Origin: Paenibacillus sp. FSL R7-0204
GTDB lineage: Bacteria; Bacillota; Bacilli; Paenibacillales; Paenibacillaceae
DNA length: 64,000 bases
Direction: 5' to 3'
NCBI RefSeq assembly: GCF_038002225.1
Contig: NZ_JBBOCA010000001.1
Coordinates: forward strand, 6,944,001 to 7,008,000
The position numbers and the translations under genes are program-made. This document shows positions 27,701 to 35,864 of this stretch, in pieces. The first letter of the stretch is position 1, and each line of letters starts with the position of its first letter. The notes under the pieces are model-generated. The model was not told the DNA's origin. It searched no databases and saw nothing but the letters and a program-made list of their open reading frames with translations.

Positions 27701-29502
27701 AGGTCTTTGGAAGAATAAACCACATGGGAATCCTGATCGTTGTACACTATACCCGCAGCAACATAATACCCGTTACCATAATCTATGGAATGCAGCTCCG
27801 TCCAGGCCGAGTCTGGATCAATCCCGTGCTTCGTCCAGACAGAGCTGCCGCTTAACACACCGCTTGTCTCCAGCAGCTGCGGGGTTCCATCATTGCCATT
27901 CGTAGCCATAACGGCATATTTTCCATTTGCATAAGTAATATCATAGAAAGCGAAGTCGCTGGAGGGCTCGTAATCCTTCAATGAGTCAAGTGAGCTCCAG
28001 CTTGTTCCATTCGTAGAAGCCCAGATCCCCCCATCACCAAAAGCCACATAAACCCCGTTCACAACCTTCACATGATTGAATGAAGCTCCGCTTAAGGTTG
28101 CTACAACAGCCCATGAGACTCCATCAGCAGATTGGAGAACATTATTGGAAGTCACAGCAACAAAACCATTAGTGCCATAAGCTAATCCTTTTACAAGACC
28201 GGCAGCTCCGGCTGGAAGAGCGGTAACCGTCCAATTCTCTCCATCTCCAGAGATACCCAGCATCCTCCCCGCTGCAACGAAAACATTGTTTCCATAGGCA
28301 ATTTCAGCGAATCCCAGCTTAGGCAGCAGGTGGTTAGACACACTCAACTGATCCCAGCCGCTTGAAGAGGACATGAATATACTATCCTGAACCTCCGAAC
28401 CCGCGTTTGAAAGAACGTTTCCAACAATCTCCCACTTGCTTCCATTATACGCGCTTCCTTGTAAGTTCCCGCCGAACCTGACCCAGTGGGTCTGATCAGA
28501 CGTCACGACAAGACTATGTGATGACTTGGTTATCAGAACCATTCCTGGACCGTTCGAAGCGGCCGATATAATGGTATGATTCGTTACGGACTCCGCCGCT
28601 GTCCACGCCCCTCCACTATTGGACGAAGTATACATTTTACCTTCCCTGCCATATCGGTAGAGTAATGATCCCGTCTGCACAACGCCAAGCATATTATCAT
28701 AAGAAGAGTCTGCGGCAAAGGTCATTCCATCGCTGCTTACATAACCGTTCTCCCAGTTTTTCGATACATAGAGCTTACCGTTGTACACAGCTAATGCATC
28801 CAGTCCAAACGTTCCGCCCAAGAATGCAGAAGTCCAGCTTGACCCGTCACCCGAGTGGGCATAAGAGGCGAATACATTGCCCGTAATCACATATTTTCCA
28901 TTGAAAGTAATAATGTCTGTTAGGAAAAAAGGACTACTGGTGGTCGATTGGGCTGGCCAGAGCGCCGGAACCGTACTCCACTGGCTCCAATTCTGTCCGT
29001 CTGCAGAAGAATAGATAACGCCCAGGTCTTGCGCCCGATTAGTGGCACTCCATCTGCCGCCGGCTGCATAAAATGTTCCGTTGATGTAACGCACCTTTTG
29101 CAGGATATCAGCATTTACAGATGAGGATTTATCACTCCAGGTTCCGCCTCCGTCCGTAGAGACAATGACCTTAGCCTTTGCAGTGGAGTTTGAATAATCT
29201 ACACCTACCGCTACATAAGTACTTGAAGTAAATGCAATACTCCTCCAAGAAATCTTGGCATTAGATGACGGGGTGCTAATCTTGCTCCAGCTCATCCCAT
29301 CTGCCGATTGTACAATTCTCCCGCCCTCTCCTACTGCGGTATAAGTTCCGCCCGCATAGATAACACTGTTCAGATTCGTATCCAGGTTCTCTGCCACCGC
29401 CGATGCAACAGTCAAAGTATCCGCCGAAGCCTGTGCTCCGGCAATGCTCATATTCGGGAATATCAGCAATAATATAAGAATGAAAATCGAGCTTTTTTCC
29501 AT
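24775..29502 (-). CDS. Giant S-layer-anchored surface protein with propeller-like N-terminus
   Basis: Secreted protein of about 1575 residues. A hydrophobic signal (SSIFILILLLIFPNMSIAGA) is followed by ~620 residues of repeated W-x-x-(I/V) and S-x-D-G-x-x-W motifs (for example SADGMSWSKI and SGDGENWTVTAL), typical of BNR/sialidase-like beta-propellers. Residues ~655-970 contain two ~150-residue near-duplicate modules starting AVIDYTAEQLTGL and GIIDYAAELLTGL. After a Pro/Thr-rich linker (TPVTPTPDPVSPGSG), three SLH domains close the chain (FADVEKHWAKNAV, FADVPANSWYAAAV, FTDASRTGAWAKDSL), binding pyruvylated cell-wall polymer. The start is uncertain (ATG 29502 or GTG 29541); neither has an ideal ribosome site. 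Confidence 0.9.
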   Translation of the reverse strand: MEKSSIFILILLLIFPNMSIAGAQASADTLTVASAVAENLDTNLNSVIYAGGTYTAVGEGGRIVQSADGMSWSKISTPSSNAKISWRSIAFTSSTYVAVGVDYSNSTAKAKVIVSTDGGGTWSDKSSSVNADILQKVRYINGTFYAAGGRWSATNRAQDLGVIYSSADGQNWSQWSTVPALWPAQSTTSSPFFLTDIITFNGKYVITGNVFASYAHSGDGSSWTSAFLGGTFGLDALAVYNGKLYVSKNWENGYVSSDGMTFAADSSYDNMLGVVQTGSLLYRYGREGKMYTSSNSGGAWTAAESVTNHTIISAASNGPGMVLITKSSHSLVVTSDQTHWVRFGGNLQGSAYNGSKWEIVGNVLSNAGSEVQDSIFMSSSSGWDQLSVSNHLLPKLGFAEIAYGNNVFVAAGRMLGISGDGENWTVTALPAGAAGLVKGLAYGTNGFVAVTSNNVLQSADGVSWAVVATLSGASFNHVKVVNGVYVAFGDGGIWASTNGTSWSSLDSLKDYEPSSDFAFYDITYANGKYAVMATNGNDGTPQLLETSGVLSGSSVWTKHGIDPDSAWTELHSIDYGNGYYVAAGIVYNDQDSHVVYSSKDLVTWTQYDEQALGVSGKGLNQVRFQNDKFYIVGNDNTRIVLDSGVGATPEATPAAVIDYTAEQLTGLTPGGAYTVNGQPVTADSSGKLAIAGSWLGTPLSIVKKGDGSATTDSVAQTLNVPSRPAAPAGVAATDETAIQAKDGTLTNVTTAMEYRKATAGAWTDVTGTTVTDLAPGVYEVRTKATATAFTSASAPLTVTSFAATAEVTPIGIIDYAAELLTGLIPNALYTVNGSAITTTADGALVIDSSWLGSVLNIVKTGNGVTTTDSAAQVISVPVRQAAPVGVSVTDVTYNGANDGTLQNLTVQMEYRIGDADAWTEVTDTTITGLAPGTYYVRVKATSTDFASAIAQVMVHDSDAMIPAAPEVVADDLNNTIAGLNTSMEFSVDEGPFVRYDGTNLPDLSGEHTVKVRVAASGSVPAGPATTLTFTTNVLIPAGDLAVSASDPSGAERNGYTQIKVTPAPADGHKLLSKNFGAGSIIVPNVGELLTGYTLVGSEGLIPAADGDTLGIAEVDADGKVVKYGSVIAVVAMTTPVTPTPDPVSPGSGTPSGNPASTVTDVIVLVNGKEENAGKATTTTSGNVRTTTIAVDPARLQAKLDAEGNGAVVTIPMMLDSNVIVGELSGQMIKNMENVAATLVLQTSKGSYTLPASEINIGALAARLGNGVKLEDITLRITIGEASAAMNQVVSAAAGRGGLTLAAPILDFTVTASSGATTVELNRFNAYVSRTVALPQGVNPNRLTTGIVVDPDGTVRHVPTRIIQKDGKYYTEIHSLTNSTYSVVWHPLTFADVEKHWAKNAVNDMGSRLVINGVNESTFNPNADITRAEFAAIIVRGLGLKLGEEAAKFADVPANSWYAAAVGTASGAGLITGFEDGTFRPGDRITREQAMNILAKAMKLTGLAEQTGTVNTAGVLAGFTDASRTGAWAKDSLALAASAGLITGRGGNKLEAQANVTRAEVAVLIQRLLQKSKLID

Positions 29503-29730
29503 AACAACGGTCTTTTCATACACAGGTCCCCTTATGTCCACTAAATGTGCCGTCCAATTTATCCGTTAATCAGCCTTCAACCCGTTAGTAAAAGTGCCCT
29601 CCTATGAGCAGAATGTAATTCTCCACATTGGATTCGACAAAATTCGCCATAAACCCTCAAAAACACTATACTAAAATTTAAAATATATCATTATATTTTT
29701 TAGCTGGATTTGGATGCGTTACCATACGCG

Positions 29731-29767
29731 CAAAAAAGCCCGCTCTGCCGATTGAACAGAACGGGCT
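29731..29767 (-). terminator. Terminator after the L7/L12-domain membrane protein gene
   Basis: AGCCCGTTCTG and CAGAGCGGGCT pair on the minus strand and are followed by TTTTTTG. Confidence 0.83.
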
Positions 29768-29779
29768 GATAAATCTCCT

Positions 29780-30511
29780 CTACATTTCTTCCACATACCG
29801 CTTGGCTTCACCAAGGGACATATCGGTATGCTGGCGGACCAGCTTGATGGCTAGAATGAGCTGTCCATCCTTTTTTAACTGCCGGACATGCTCCTGGACC
29901 TCTTCGGGAACGACCTTCAGTGTAGTGCTTGCTGCTTCCCGGCGCTTCAGTTCAGCCGCTACCCGCTGCTCCATCTCCGGCGTCAACGTCTCGTCTACAG
30001 CCGCGGCAGGCTCCGGCCAGCGCTCCGGCTTACTCCCCCGGACTGCTGCGAGCAAAGTACCTACAAGCGAATAGAGCACCATATACTGGGCCAAACGGTA
30101 CAGGTATAACCATATGGTACTTAACGTGACCACCTTCCCACCTGGCTTCAGAACGGCGAGGTTATCCGAAATGACGTACTGGCCTGGCGCATAATTATTA
30201 ACATCTTGGTTCAGCTGCAATTGACCTATAGGTGAGACGATCCATTCCAGCGGCTTGTTGGTTACGGGGTTCCCGGCGGTGTCGATCATCATGCCCAAGA
30301 ACGAGAAGAGGGCGACAGCAAAGACTAAATAAGCGGACCAATTCAACCTTTTGACTAACACTATAATACTGAACACAACCAGCAACGTCAGACTTCTTAT
30401 GTAATCGTTATGTAGAAAAAATTGAAAAACTACCGGCAGCCCCCATCCAAACAGCAGCACCATCACAGCCGCAAACCCAAAGAAAAACAATAGAATCTTA
30501 ACATTCTTCAT
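29780..30511 (-). CDS. Membrane protein with ribosomal L7/L12 C-terminal-like domain
   Basis: Protein of about 243 residues. Three to four hydrophobic helices fill residues ~5-80 and ~135-165. A hydrophilic linker rich in Glu and Lys then leads to the last ~40 residues, QEHVRQLKKDGQLILAIKLVRQHTDMSLGEAKRYVEEM. These match the helix-turn-helix-strand of the L7/L12 C-terminal domain (I-x-A-I-K-x-x-R-x-x-T-x-x-x-L-x-E-A-K-x-x-V). In ribosomes this fold recruits translation factors; in membrane proteins its partner is unknown. Several in-frame starts (30511, 30514, 30523) follow GGAAAGGAG. It is monocistronic with its own terminator. Confidence 0.82.
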   Translation of the reverse strand: MKNVKILLFFFGFAAVMVLLFGWGLPVVFQFFLHNDYIRSLTLLVVFSIIVLVKRLNWSAYLVFAVALFSFLGMMIDTAGNPVTNKPLEWIVSPIGQLQLNQDVNNYAPGQYVISDNLAVLKPGGKVVTLSTIWLYLYRLAQYMVLYSLVGTLLAAVRGSKPERWPEPAAAVDETLTPEMEQRVAAELKRREAASTTLKVVPEEVQEHVRQLKKDGQLILAIKLVRQHTDMSLGEAKRYVEEM

Positions 30512-30665
30512 CACTACCTGCATTCTCCTTTCCTGTCTCCTATCCTATATTTACCCAGAATGAAGTCATTTGAGGCGATCCTGTTTATAGTACAGTTATA
30601 GCTGTCAGCCGACATGTTATAAATGCAGTCTCTAATTAACCCAGGTGAAGGAGGATTTACTTACT

Positions 30666-31268
30666 ATGAATGAATTGTTAAATATGAAGGAATTGTTCAC
30701 GCAGATCATCAAGCAGGACGTCAAACCTTTTTTCTCCGCACAGGGCTATCGTACAAAGGATCTGAATTTCTACAAAACAGAAGGCCAGCTCAGCTATAAA
30801 ATCAATATCCAGAAATACAAGTACAATACACACAAGGAGCTCAGCTTCTATGTGAATTACAGTATTAATTCCGAAGAGCTTGCGCAATATAGGCCTGCTA
30901 AGTCTCTGGGCTTGGCTCACTTCTATACCCGGATCGGGAACATCGTCCCCGCCGCCCCGGAACGCTACTTCCTGACGCCGGAGGTAGATGTGGACAAGTT
31001 CACGGCAGACCTGCTGCTCCACTTGGATCAGGGTCTCCAATTCATGTACACCCTAACCGATGCCAGGGCCATTATTGAATACTATATGCCGCGGATAGCA
31101 CTGCATTTAAGTGAGGAGACCTTCGGGTTCCTGCTGGATACAGGGGATACAGAGACTGCGGAGCAATATCTGAAGCAGCTCCAAGCGAAATACGGCGCTG
31201 AGAAGCGCTGGGCGATCTTGGAGAAGAAGTATGCAGCGGTCTGGGAGAAATACGGAAGCCCTTCCTAG
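30666..31268 (+). CDS. DUF4304-like protein
   Basis: Soluble protein of 200 residues. The N-terminal half (FTQIIKQDVKPFFSAQGYRTKDLNFYKTEGQLSYKINIQKYKYN) follows the DUF4304 pattern of a buried KxxGFxxxGxxFxR/K-like start followed by alternating strands. The C-terminus is helical, ending VWEKYGSPS. Function is unknown; DUF4304 genes are often immunity or neighbour genes of polymorphic toxins, but no toxin is visible here. ATG at 30666 is preceded by AAGGAGG; a GTG at 30645 overlaps that site. Confidence 0.75.
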   Translation: MNELLNMKELFTQIIKQDVKPFFSAQGYRTKDLNFYKTEGQLSYKINIQKYKYNTHKELSFYVNYSINSEELAQYRPAKSLGLAHFYTRIGNIVPAAPERYFLTPEVDVDKFTADLLLHLDQGLQFMYTLTDARAIIEYYMPRIALHLSEETFGFLLDTGDTETAEQYLKQLQAKYGAEKRWAILEKKYAAVWEKYGSPS

Positions 31269-31290
31269 CGCACCCACCCTACACCTTCAC

Positions 31291-31339
31291 AAAAAAGGGC
31301 TTCCCGCTCTCGTAAGGAGACATCGGGATAGCCCTTTTT
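31291..31339. terminator. Bidirectional terminator between convergent genes
   Basis: AAAAAAGGGCTTCCCG pairs with CGGGATAGCCCTTTTT with one bulge, flanked by A and T runs. It serves both the DUF4304 and DUF4317 genes. Confidence 0.88.
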
Positions 31340-31358
31340 CAATATACATCTGTTCAGG

Positions 31359-32528
31359 TTAGGATAAGTTCTCCGTCAGCAGCGTGAAGCCTTCGATCAC
31401 CGCATCCTCATCAATCTCAATCATGATGCAGCGCTTGCCCTGGTAATTCACCTGCCGTACATATCTCAGGTCCTGCGGGCTGATCGTGATGGAAGCGACC
31501 TTCGTATCGATCTTGATCGACTTGGAGGTGAACTTCGGGATGACACTGCTGGCCTTCAGCTCATAGTGCTTATTGTCCACAATGGTCTCGAACGCGCGCT
31601 CCACCTTCTCCGCCGTCACATCCTCCACGCCGCTGGCCTTCAGCACACGCTCCACATCTCGGTAATCAAGTCTCGGCGGCTCTTCCTCTTCCGCGTTGTC
31701 CTCAATCACTTGATGAATCTCCTCGTACACCTGGGCAATGGTCGCCACATCGATCTGTTCGCCCGCCACTTCCTTCACGATGTCCTCAAAAATAGACCGT
31801 TCCTCCAGCGCCGTCACCGACCGCTCCGCATTGAGAACCTGCTCGATAAATTGCGCATTCGGGTTATTCGAACTCCCTGTGCAATAGAGCACACGGTTGA
31901 TATCCGAATAGTTGTCCGTCACACTCGGGTAGAAGAAGCCCTGCTCCGGCGTGCTGAGCTTGATGATGGGATCAACCATGATATTATATTTGAATTCCCG
32001 CTCCACATAATCGAACAGAAGCGTCTTGCGCTGCTGCTCCGTGGAATTCACGCTGCACAGAATGAACGGATGCGCGAATACCTCGTCCTTGCCGGTCTCC
32101 TCAGCTTCGTCATTACGCGCCTTGGTCGGCCGGAAGTATTGCCCCCGCACGAACGTGACTACGGCATCCTTCTCATACTTGGCATCCACCAGCATTTTGT
32201 CCACCAGCATGAGCATCAGGTCCTGCCACTCCTCCGGGTCACCGGTTATCAGCCCCTGGTGCAGCATCACCTGCGACGGCTCCTCCGCTTCCTCCAGGAA
32301 CTTCAGCTCGAACAGCTTCTGGTCCAGCTCGCCCGTCAGCAGCTTGCGGAAGTTGCTCATATACAGCTCCTGCTTCTCGCGTTCCAGCATGGCGAACGGC
32401 TGGCGCTCGAAGTGGTAGATTTCGTTCGTTTCTTTCATAATATAGACATTCAGAATATCGTACAGATTCAGCTGATCATGGTCCATCTTGAACTGCTTGC
32501 GTATATGTGCGGCTTCTTTCTTGATCAT
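31359..32528 (-). CDS. DUF4317-family protein
   Basis: Soluble protein of 389 residues matching the DUF4317 family of Firmicutes. It begins IKKEAAHIRKQFKMDHDQLNLYDILNVYIMKETNEI, the family's characteristic opening, and has ENLLD-like conserved strands in the middle (KYNIMVDPIIKLSTPEQGFFYPSVTDNYSDINRVLYC). The C-terminal 60 residues (SIKIDTKVASITISPQDLRYVRQVNYQGKRCIMIEIDED) are beta-rich. No enzyme motif is apparent and the function is unknown. ATG at 32528 was preferred to the GTG at 32540 because it gives the family-typical N-terminus, although spacing to GGAG is long. Confidence 0.82.
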   Translation of the reverse strand: MIKKEAAHIRKQFKMDHDQLNLYDILNVYIMKETNEIYHFERQPFAMLEREKQELYMSNFRKLLTGELDQKLFELKFLEEAEEPSQVMLHQGLITGDPEEWQDLMLMLVDKMLVDAKYEKDAVVTFVRGQYFRPTKARNDEAEETGKDEVFAHPFILCSVNSTEQQRKTLLFDYVEREFKYNIMVDPIIKLSTPEQGFFYPSVTDNYSDINRVLYCTGSSNNPNAQFIEQVLNAERSVTALEERSIFEDIVKEVAGEQIDVATIAQVYEEIHQVIEDNAEEEEPPRLDYRDVERVLKASGVEDVTAEKVERAFETIVDNKHYELKASSVIPKFTSKSIKIDTKVASITISPQDLRYVRQVNYQGKRCIMIEIDEDAVIEGFTLLTENLS

Positions 32529-32667
32529 GGGTTGTGACACAGCTCCTAAGTAATTGATTGGTTAGGCAGTAGCCTCCTTAATTATAGCACGTACGTTCTC
32601 CATGCAGTAAAAATTCCGATTTTTCTCCTCACCTCAATGAAGGTGAATTCTCAACGTTGGTGATAAT

Positions 32668-32691
32668 AAACCCCCTTCCGGCGAAGGGGTT
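32668..32691 (-). terminator. Terminator after the lipoprotein gene
   Basis: AAACCCCTTC and GAAGGGGGTTT pair around CGCC on the minus strand, followed by ATTATC. Confidence 0.75.
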
Positions 32692-32708
32692 TCATTTATC
32701 AGTTCTAT

Positions 32709-33326
32709 TCATTTTTTGTAGGCGGCTTCAAGGTCCAGTAGATTCTTATCCGAGATTACCTGGTAATTACCAGCCTGTTGGGGAAATTCCAGACTTGCCA
32801 TAACTTCAGCTTTGAACAATCCATTCTCACTCTCTACTGTCTTGTCTGTTCCTGAAGATATCTTAATTAAGACCCATCCGGTGCGATAATTTTCCTCCTT
32901 GCGGATAATGCTGATCCATGAATCTTCAACATCGGCAGGCTGTATCTGCGGGTCTCCGTAGAGGTAGTTCCAGTAGAAGCGTTCCCCGGATTTCTTAGTG
33001 TTTCCTCCTTTGCTAAGGCTTTCAAGCTTCCCCCCAGCATCAACACATAAGTAAGCAGTATCTCCAGATAATTCATAGATAACATCATCACTGCCACGCA
33101 GCTCAAACAGAATACCTGGAGTTACGCTGATTGCTGGCGACCACCCAGCATTCCAGGATATATCAACTATTTCGTCAGCAGGCACATCAACAGCATTCAG
33201 TTCCTTCACTTTTTCCTCCGTATTGAGCGAGCACCCGGTACCAATCAGTGCCAGAGTAAGGACTACGCAGATAAATCCCCACCTTAATCTGCCACCTTTG
33301 ATTTTGTTAAATCTTATATTCAGCAC
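32709..33326 (-). CDS. Predicted lipoprotein of unknown function
   Basis: About 205 residues. A signal region (WGFICVVLTLALIGTGC) ends in the lipobox IGTGC near residue 32, so the mature protein should be attached to the outer face of the membrane. The rest is beta-rich with motifs ISWNAGWSPAISVTPGILFELRG and WVLIKISSGTDKT; I recognise no family. The start is awkward: the GTG at 33326 lies inside an AGAGGAGGTG element that would be the ribosome site for a start ~8 bases further on, where only ATA is available. It follows the broken gene at 33355-34117 by 28 bases. Confidence 0.75.
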   Translation of the reverse strand: MLNIRFNKIKGGRLRWGFICVVLTLALIGTGCSLNTEEKVKELNAVDVPADEIVDISWNAGWSPAISVTPGILFELRGSDDVIYELSGDTAYLCVDAGGKLESLSKGGNTKKSGERFYWNYLYGDPQIQPADVEDSWISIIRKEENYRTGWVLIKISSGTDKTVESENGLFKAEVMASLEFPQQAGNYQVISDKNLLDLEAAYKK

Positions 33327-33354
33327 CTCCTCTATTCAATTTAGAAAATTAAGA

Positions 33355-34117
33355 TCAGATTGCAGGCTCCATCTTGTTAGGCTGGGGCCCAGGACCGTTT
33401 TTTGCCCAATAAATAATATAATAAATAGAGCTATCGTATGTTATGTTCCCTGGGTTACTTATATTATTTACAGAATATTCATTTGTCCAGGTGGTATATC
33501 CTGGGGACGAATAATTCCATCTTAAAGGATTTAGCAACTACTTTTTGATAATTAGCTAGTGGCGAAGGTTTAGTGGTTGTTTTATAACCCCAATATCCAA
33601 GAGTATTCAAATCATCAACTACTAAATCCGCCATACTAGCTATAGGTAAACTCATACTGAAACCCTGACCTGAATGATAGCCTGGATTTTGGAATACATG
33701 CACACCAATAGAATATCCATAACAATTATATCCGGTATAGCTGTTTGACCATGATCCTATCACTGTGCTATTTATTAATGAATAGCTGGCTTTAGCAGAG
33801 CTTTTTGAGGAAGAGACATCGAGAATCCTCCTAGCCAACTCCGCTAGTTCTGTATAATTATATGGGATGTGGTCCTCATTTACTACTCCCCGCACAATGT
33901 CCGAAACGATTGTTTTCACAGCATTCTCAGTGTATTCATTCTGTTCTACTCCCTCAGGCAAGATCAGCCCGTTATCAACGAGGGTATCCAGTAATTTATC
34001 GCTGCTTAATAATTCACACAAAAATTCCATGTTTTTATTTTCTGCGAATGCTAAAAAGCCTTTTCTGCCATTGAACAGAAAAGGCCACTCCGACATCAAA
34101 ACATATCTACTACACAA
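33355..34117 (-). pseudogene. Probable frameshifted gene, cysteine-protease-like secreted family
   Basis: The upstream frame (33479-34117) encodes ~212 residues including YNCYGYSIGVHVFQNPGYHSGQG and DLVVDDLNTLGYWGY, and ends abruptly in KSFKMELFVPRIYHLDK. The downstream frame, shifted by one, resumes with LRWNYSSPGYTTWTNEYSV, YDSSIYYIIYW and stops at 33355. From memory, homologues have NCYGYA-type starts, then a YHFM...W.HKPG segment, then LKWNYSS..TTWTNEYS and YDS.IYYI at the end. The middle segment is missing and the frame changes at about 33530, so a deletion is likely. The N-terminus also lacks a signal peptide. Starts are TTG at 34117 or ATG at 34096. Confidence 0.6.
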
Positions 34118-34140
34118 TAACCATATCCAACTATCGCCTG

Positions 34141-34254
34141 TTAATCCGAATGCAGCGGGGTGCTCTCGATATCAAGGACCCTTGCCTTATCAGACAGGAA
34201 TTGCCGCACAGTCTCCTCAATTAAATCCTTCCCCCCGCCAATCTCAAATCTCAT
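34141..34254 (-). CDS. Candidate 37-residue small protein coupled to the GGDEF gene
   Basis: A 37-codon frame (MRFEIGGGKDLIEE...) starts at ATG 34254, inside the last 11 bases of the diguanylate cyclase gene, with GGAGGG 5 bases upstream. It ends at TAA 34141, just before the broken gene. The overlap and ribosome site suggest coupled translation. No membrane span is predicted; it is acidic and probably helical. It could be a real small protein or the start of a gene lost by deletion. I recognise no family. Confidence 0.4.
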   Translation of the reverse strand: MRFEIGGGKDLIEETVRQFLSDKARVLDIESTPLHSD

Positions 34255-35791
34255 GATTTCCCTCCGTCTCTCCCCGCTTGATCGCATACATCCGCTTGTC
34301 GGCTTGGCGCAAAAGAGCATCCGGAGCCGTTCCGTCCTGCGGATACAAGCTGATGCCGATGCTCATATCGATCTTCAGCTCTTCGCCTTCATAATCCAGC
34401 GTGACCTGTGCAGCCGACGTCAGCAGCCGGTGCTCCAGCTCTGCGGCGGTCAGCCCGTCCCCACCCACGGGGCAGAACAGCACGAATTCGTCGCCGCCGA
34501 AGCGGGCCGCCAGCCCGTCCGGCTGAACCAGCTGATGGATCATGCCCGCTACCTTGCATAACATCTGGTCTCCGGCCTCATGACCCCAGCGGTCGTTCAC
34601 CTGCTTGAACCGGTCGAGGTCGAGCAGCAGGATGGCTACTTCTCCGCCACTGCGCTCTGCTTCCGCAAGAATCTCCTCCAATTTGTCGTAGAACTGCCTG
34701 CGGTTCGGCAGCCCTGTAAGCGGATCATGATAGGCCATGAAGGCAATCTGCCGCACATGCTGATTGCGCAGCCGGATGTCCCGGATGAGCAGCACAGCAT
34801 GGATCTCATGATCCACGGTCACGTAATCTCCGTTAATCATCACCTCAACCGGACTATCCCCGTTACGAAGCACCATCTCCAGCTCACCGATATCGTCCTG
34901 CGCCTTAAGCTTCGCCACAATCTCTGCACCGCCCAGATCGGTAAGGTTAGCCTTCCCCAGGGTCAGACGGCCAAACATCTTACCGGCACTCGGATTCGCT
35001 TCCTTAATGCTGCCTGACAACGAGACGAGCAGCGCCGCCTGTGAATTGATTTGGAACATTTTCTTGTAGCGCTGTCCCGCATGATTAAGGAACTCATACC
35101 TCTGCATGGACAGGCGCAGCACGAAGCACCAGATCAGTCCTCCGTAGATATACGTATAAGGCGGCAGCACTTCATTGAAGCGGAAATAGCCGAACACAGC
35201 GACCCAGAGGAACGTCACCCAGGAGCCGTGCTCCAGCAGCTTGAAGATACCGCCATGCTCCTGATAATCAGGATCGGCGGCACTCCACTTGCGCCTACTT
35301 CGCAGCATGACGATGGGGATGAAGCTAAGCAGCAGACTTGCCGTTAAGGTCCCGTAGTAGGCTGCATTGGCTATCGGCCATTTCCAGACCCCGGATACCA
35401 TGAACAGTTGGACGGAGGTATAGGAACGTTGACCAATGAGTCCCGCCGGGATCGCCAGCGTTAGGATATGGAACAGATAGGGGTACCACGGCCGGGACAT
35501 CCGCTTATGTAGGCCAATCAACCGTGCAATCAGATGGAAGCCAAGCCCTGGAATGAGGATACCGACATTGGCGAACCAGACCGCAGCCAACACCGGACTA
35601 TATTCAATCGGCAGCATATACCGGATGTACTCCTCCAGGAACAGCAGGAAATAGCACAGAATTGTAGCGCTTACCAGACGATGTTCAATCTTCCGCGGGT
35701 TGCGCAGCAGCACATCCATTCCCATGTAGAAAAAGAAGAGCATCGGCAGCCAATAAAATACGACAGGTATCCACACATGGGTCGGGCTCAT
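34244..35791 (-). CDS. Membrane-anchored diguanylate cyclase (PAS-GGDEF)
   Basis: Signalling enzyme of 515 residues. Residues ~5-235 hold seven predicted transmembrane helices (starting WIPVVFYWLPMLFFFYMG), in a layout like histidine-kinase 7TM sensors. Residues ~250-345 form a PAS-like domain (INSQAALLVSLSGSIKEANPSA). Residues ~350-510 form the GGDEF domain, with DPLTGLPNRRQFY, LDLDRFKQVND, and the intact active-site loop ARFGGDEFVLF. An RxxD inhibitory site is not obvious. It should make cyclic di-GMP from GTP; the signal is unknown. A 37-codon frame overlaps its end. Confidence 0.93.
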   Translation of the reverse strand: MSPTHVWIPVVFYWLPMLFFFYMGMDVLLRNPRKIEHRLVSATILCYFLLFLEEYIRYMLPIEYSPVLAAVWFANVGILIPGLGFHLIARLIGLHKRMSRPWYPYLFHILTLAIPAGLIGQRSYTSVQLFMVSGVWKWPIANAAYYGTLTASLLLSFIPIVMLRSRRKWSAADPDYQEHGGIFKLLEHGSWVTFLWVAVFGYFRFNEVLPPYTYIYGGLIWCFVLRLSMQRYEFLNHAGQRYKKMFQINSQAALLVSLSGSIKEANPSAGKMFGRLTLGKANLTDLGGAEIVAKLKAQDDIGELEMVLRNGDSPVEVMINGDYVTVDHEIHAVLLIRDIRLRNQHVRQIAFMAYHDPLTGLPNRRQFYDKLEEILAEAERSGGEVAILLLDLDRFKQVNDRWGHEAGDQMLCKVAGMIHQLVQPDGLAARFGGDEFVLFCPVGGDGLTAAELEHRLLTSAAQVTLDYEGEELKIDMSIGISLYPQDGTAPDALLRQADKRMYAIKRGETEGNHEI

Positions 35792-35864
35792 TTCTCTTCT
35801 CCTCTACAGTCTGTCACGGACATAGTTAATCTTAATTTTAATATATTACCGGGCGGAGACGCCG

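Noticed and set aside
31566..32537. 323-codon plus-strand frame opposite the DUF4317 gene
   Set aside because: It is antisense to a gene with clear family motifs; the translation is His/Leu-rich as expected for a shadow.
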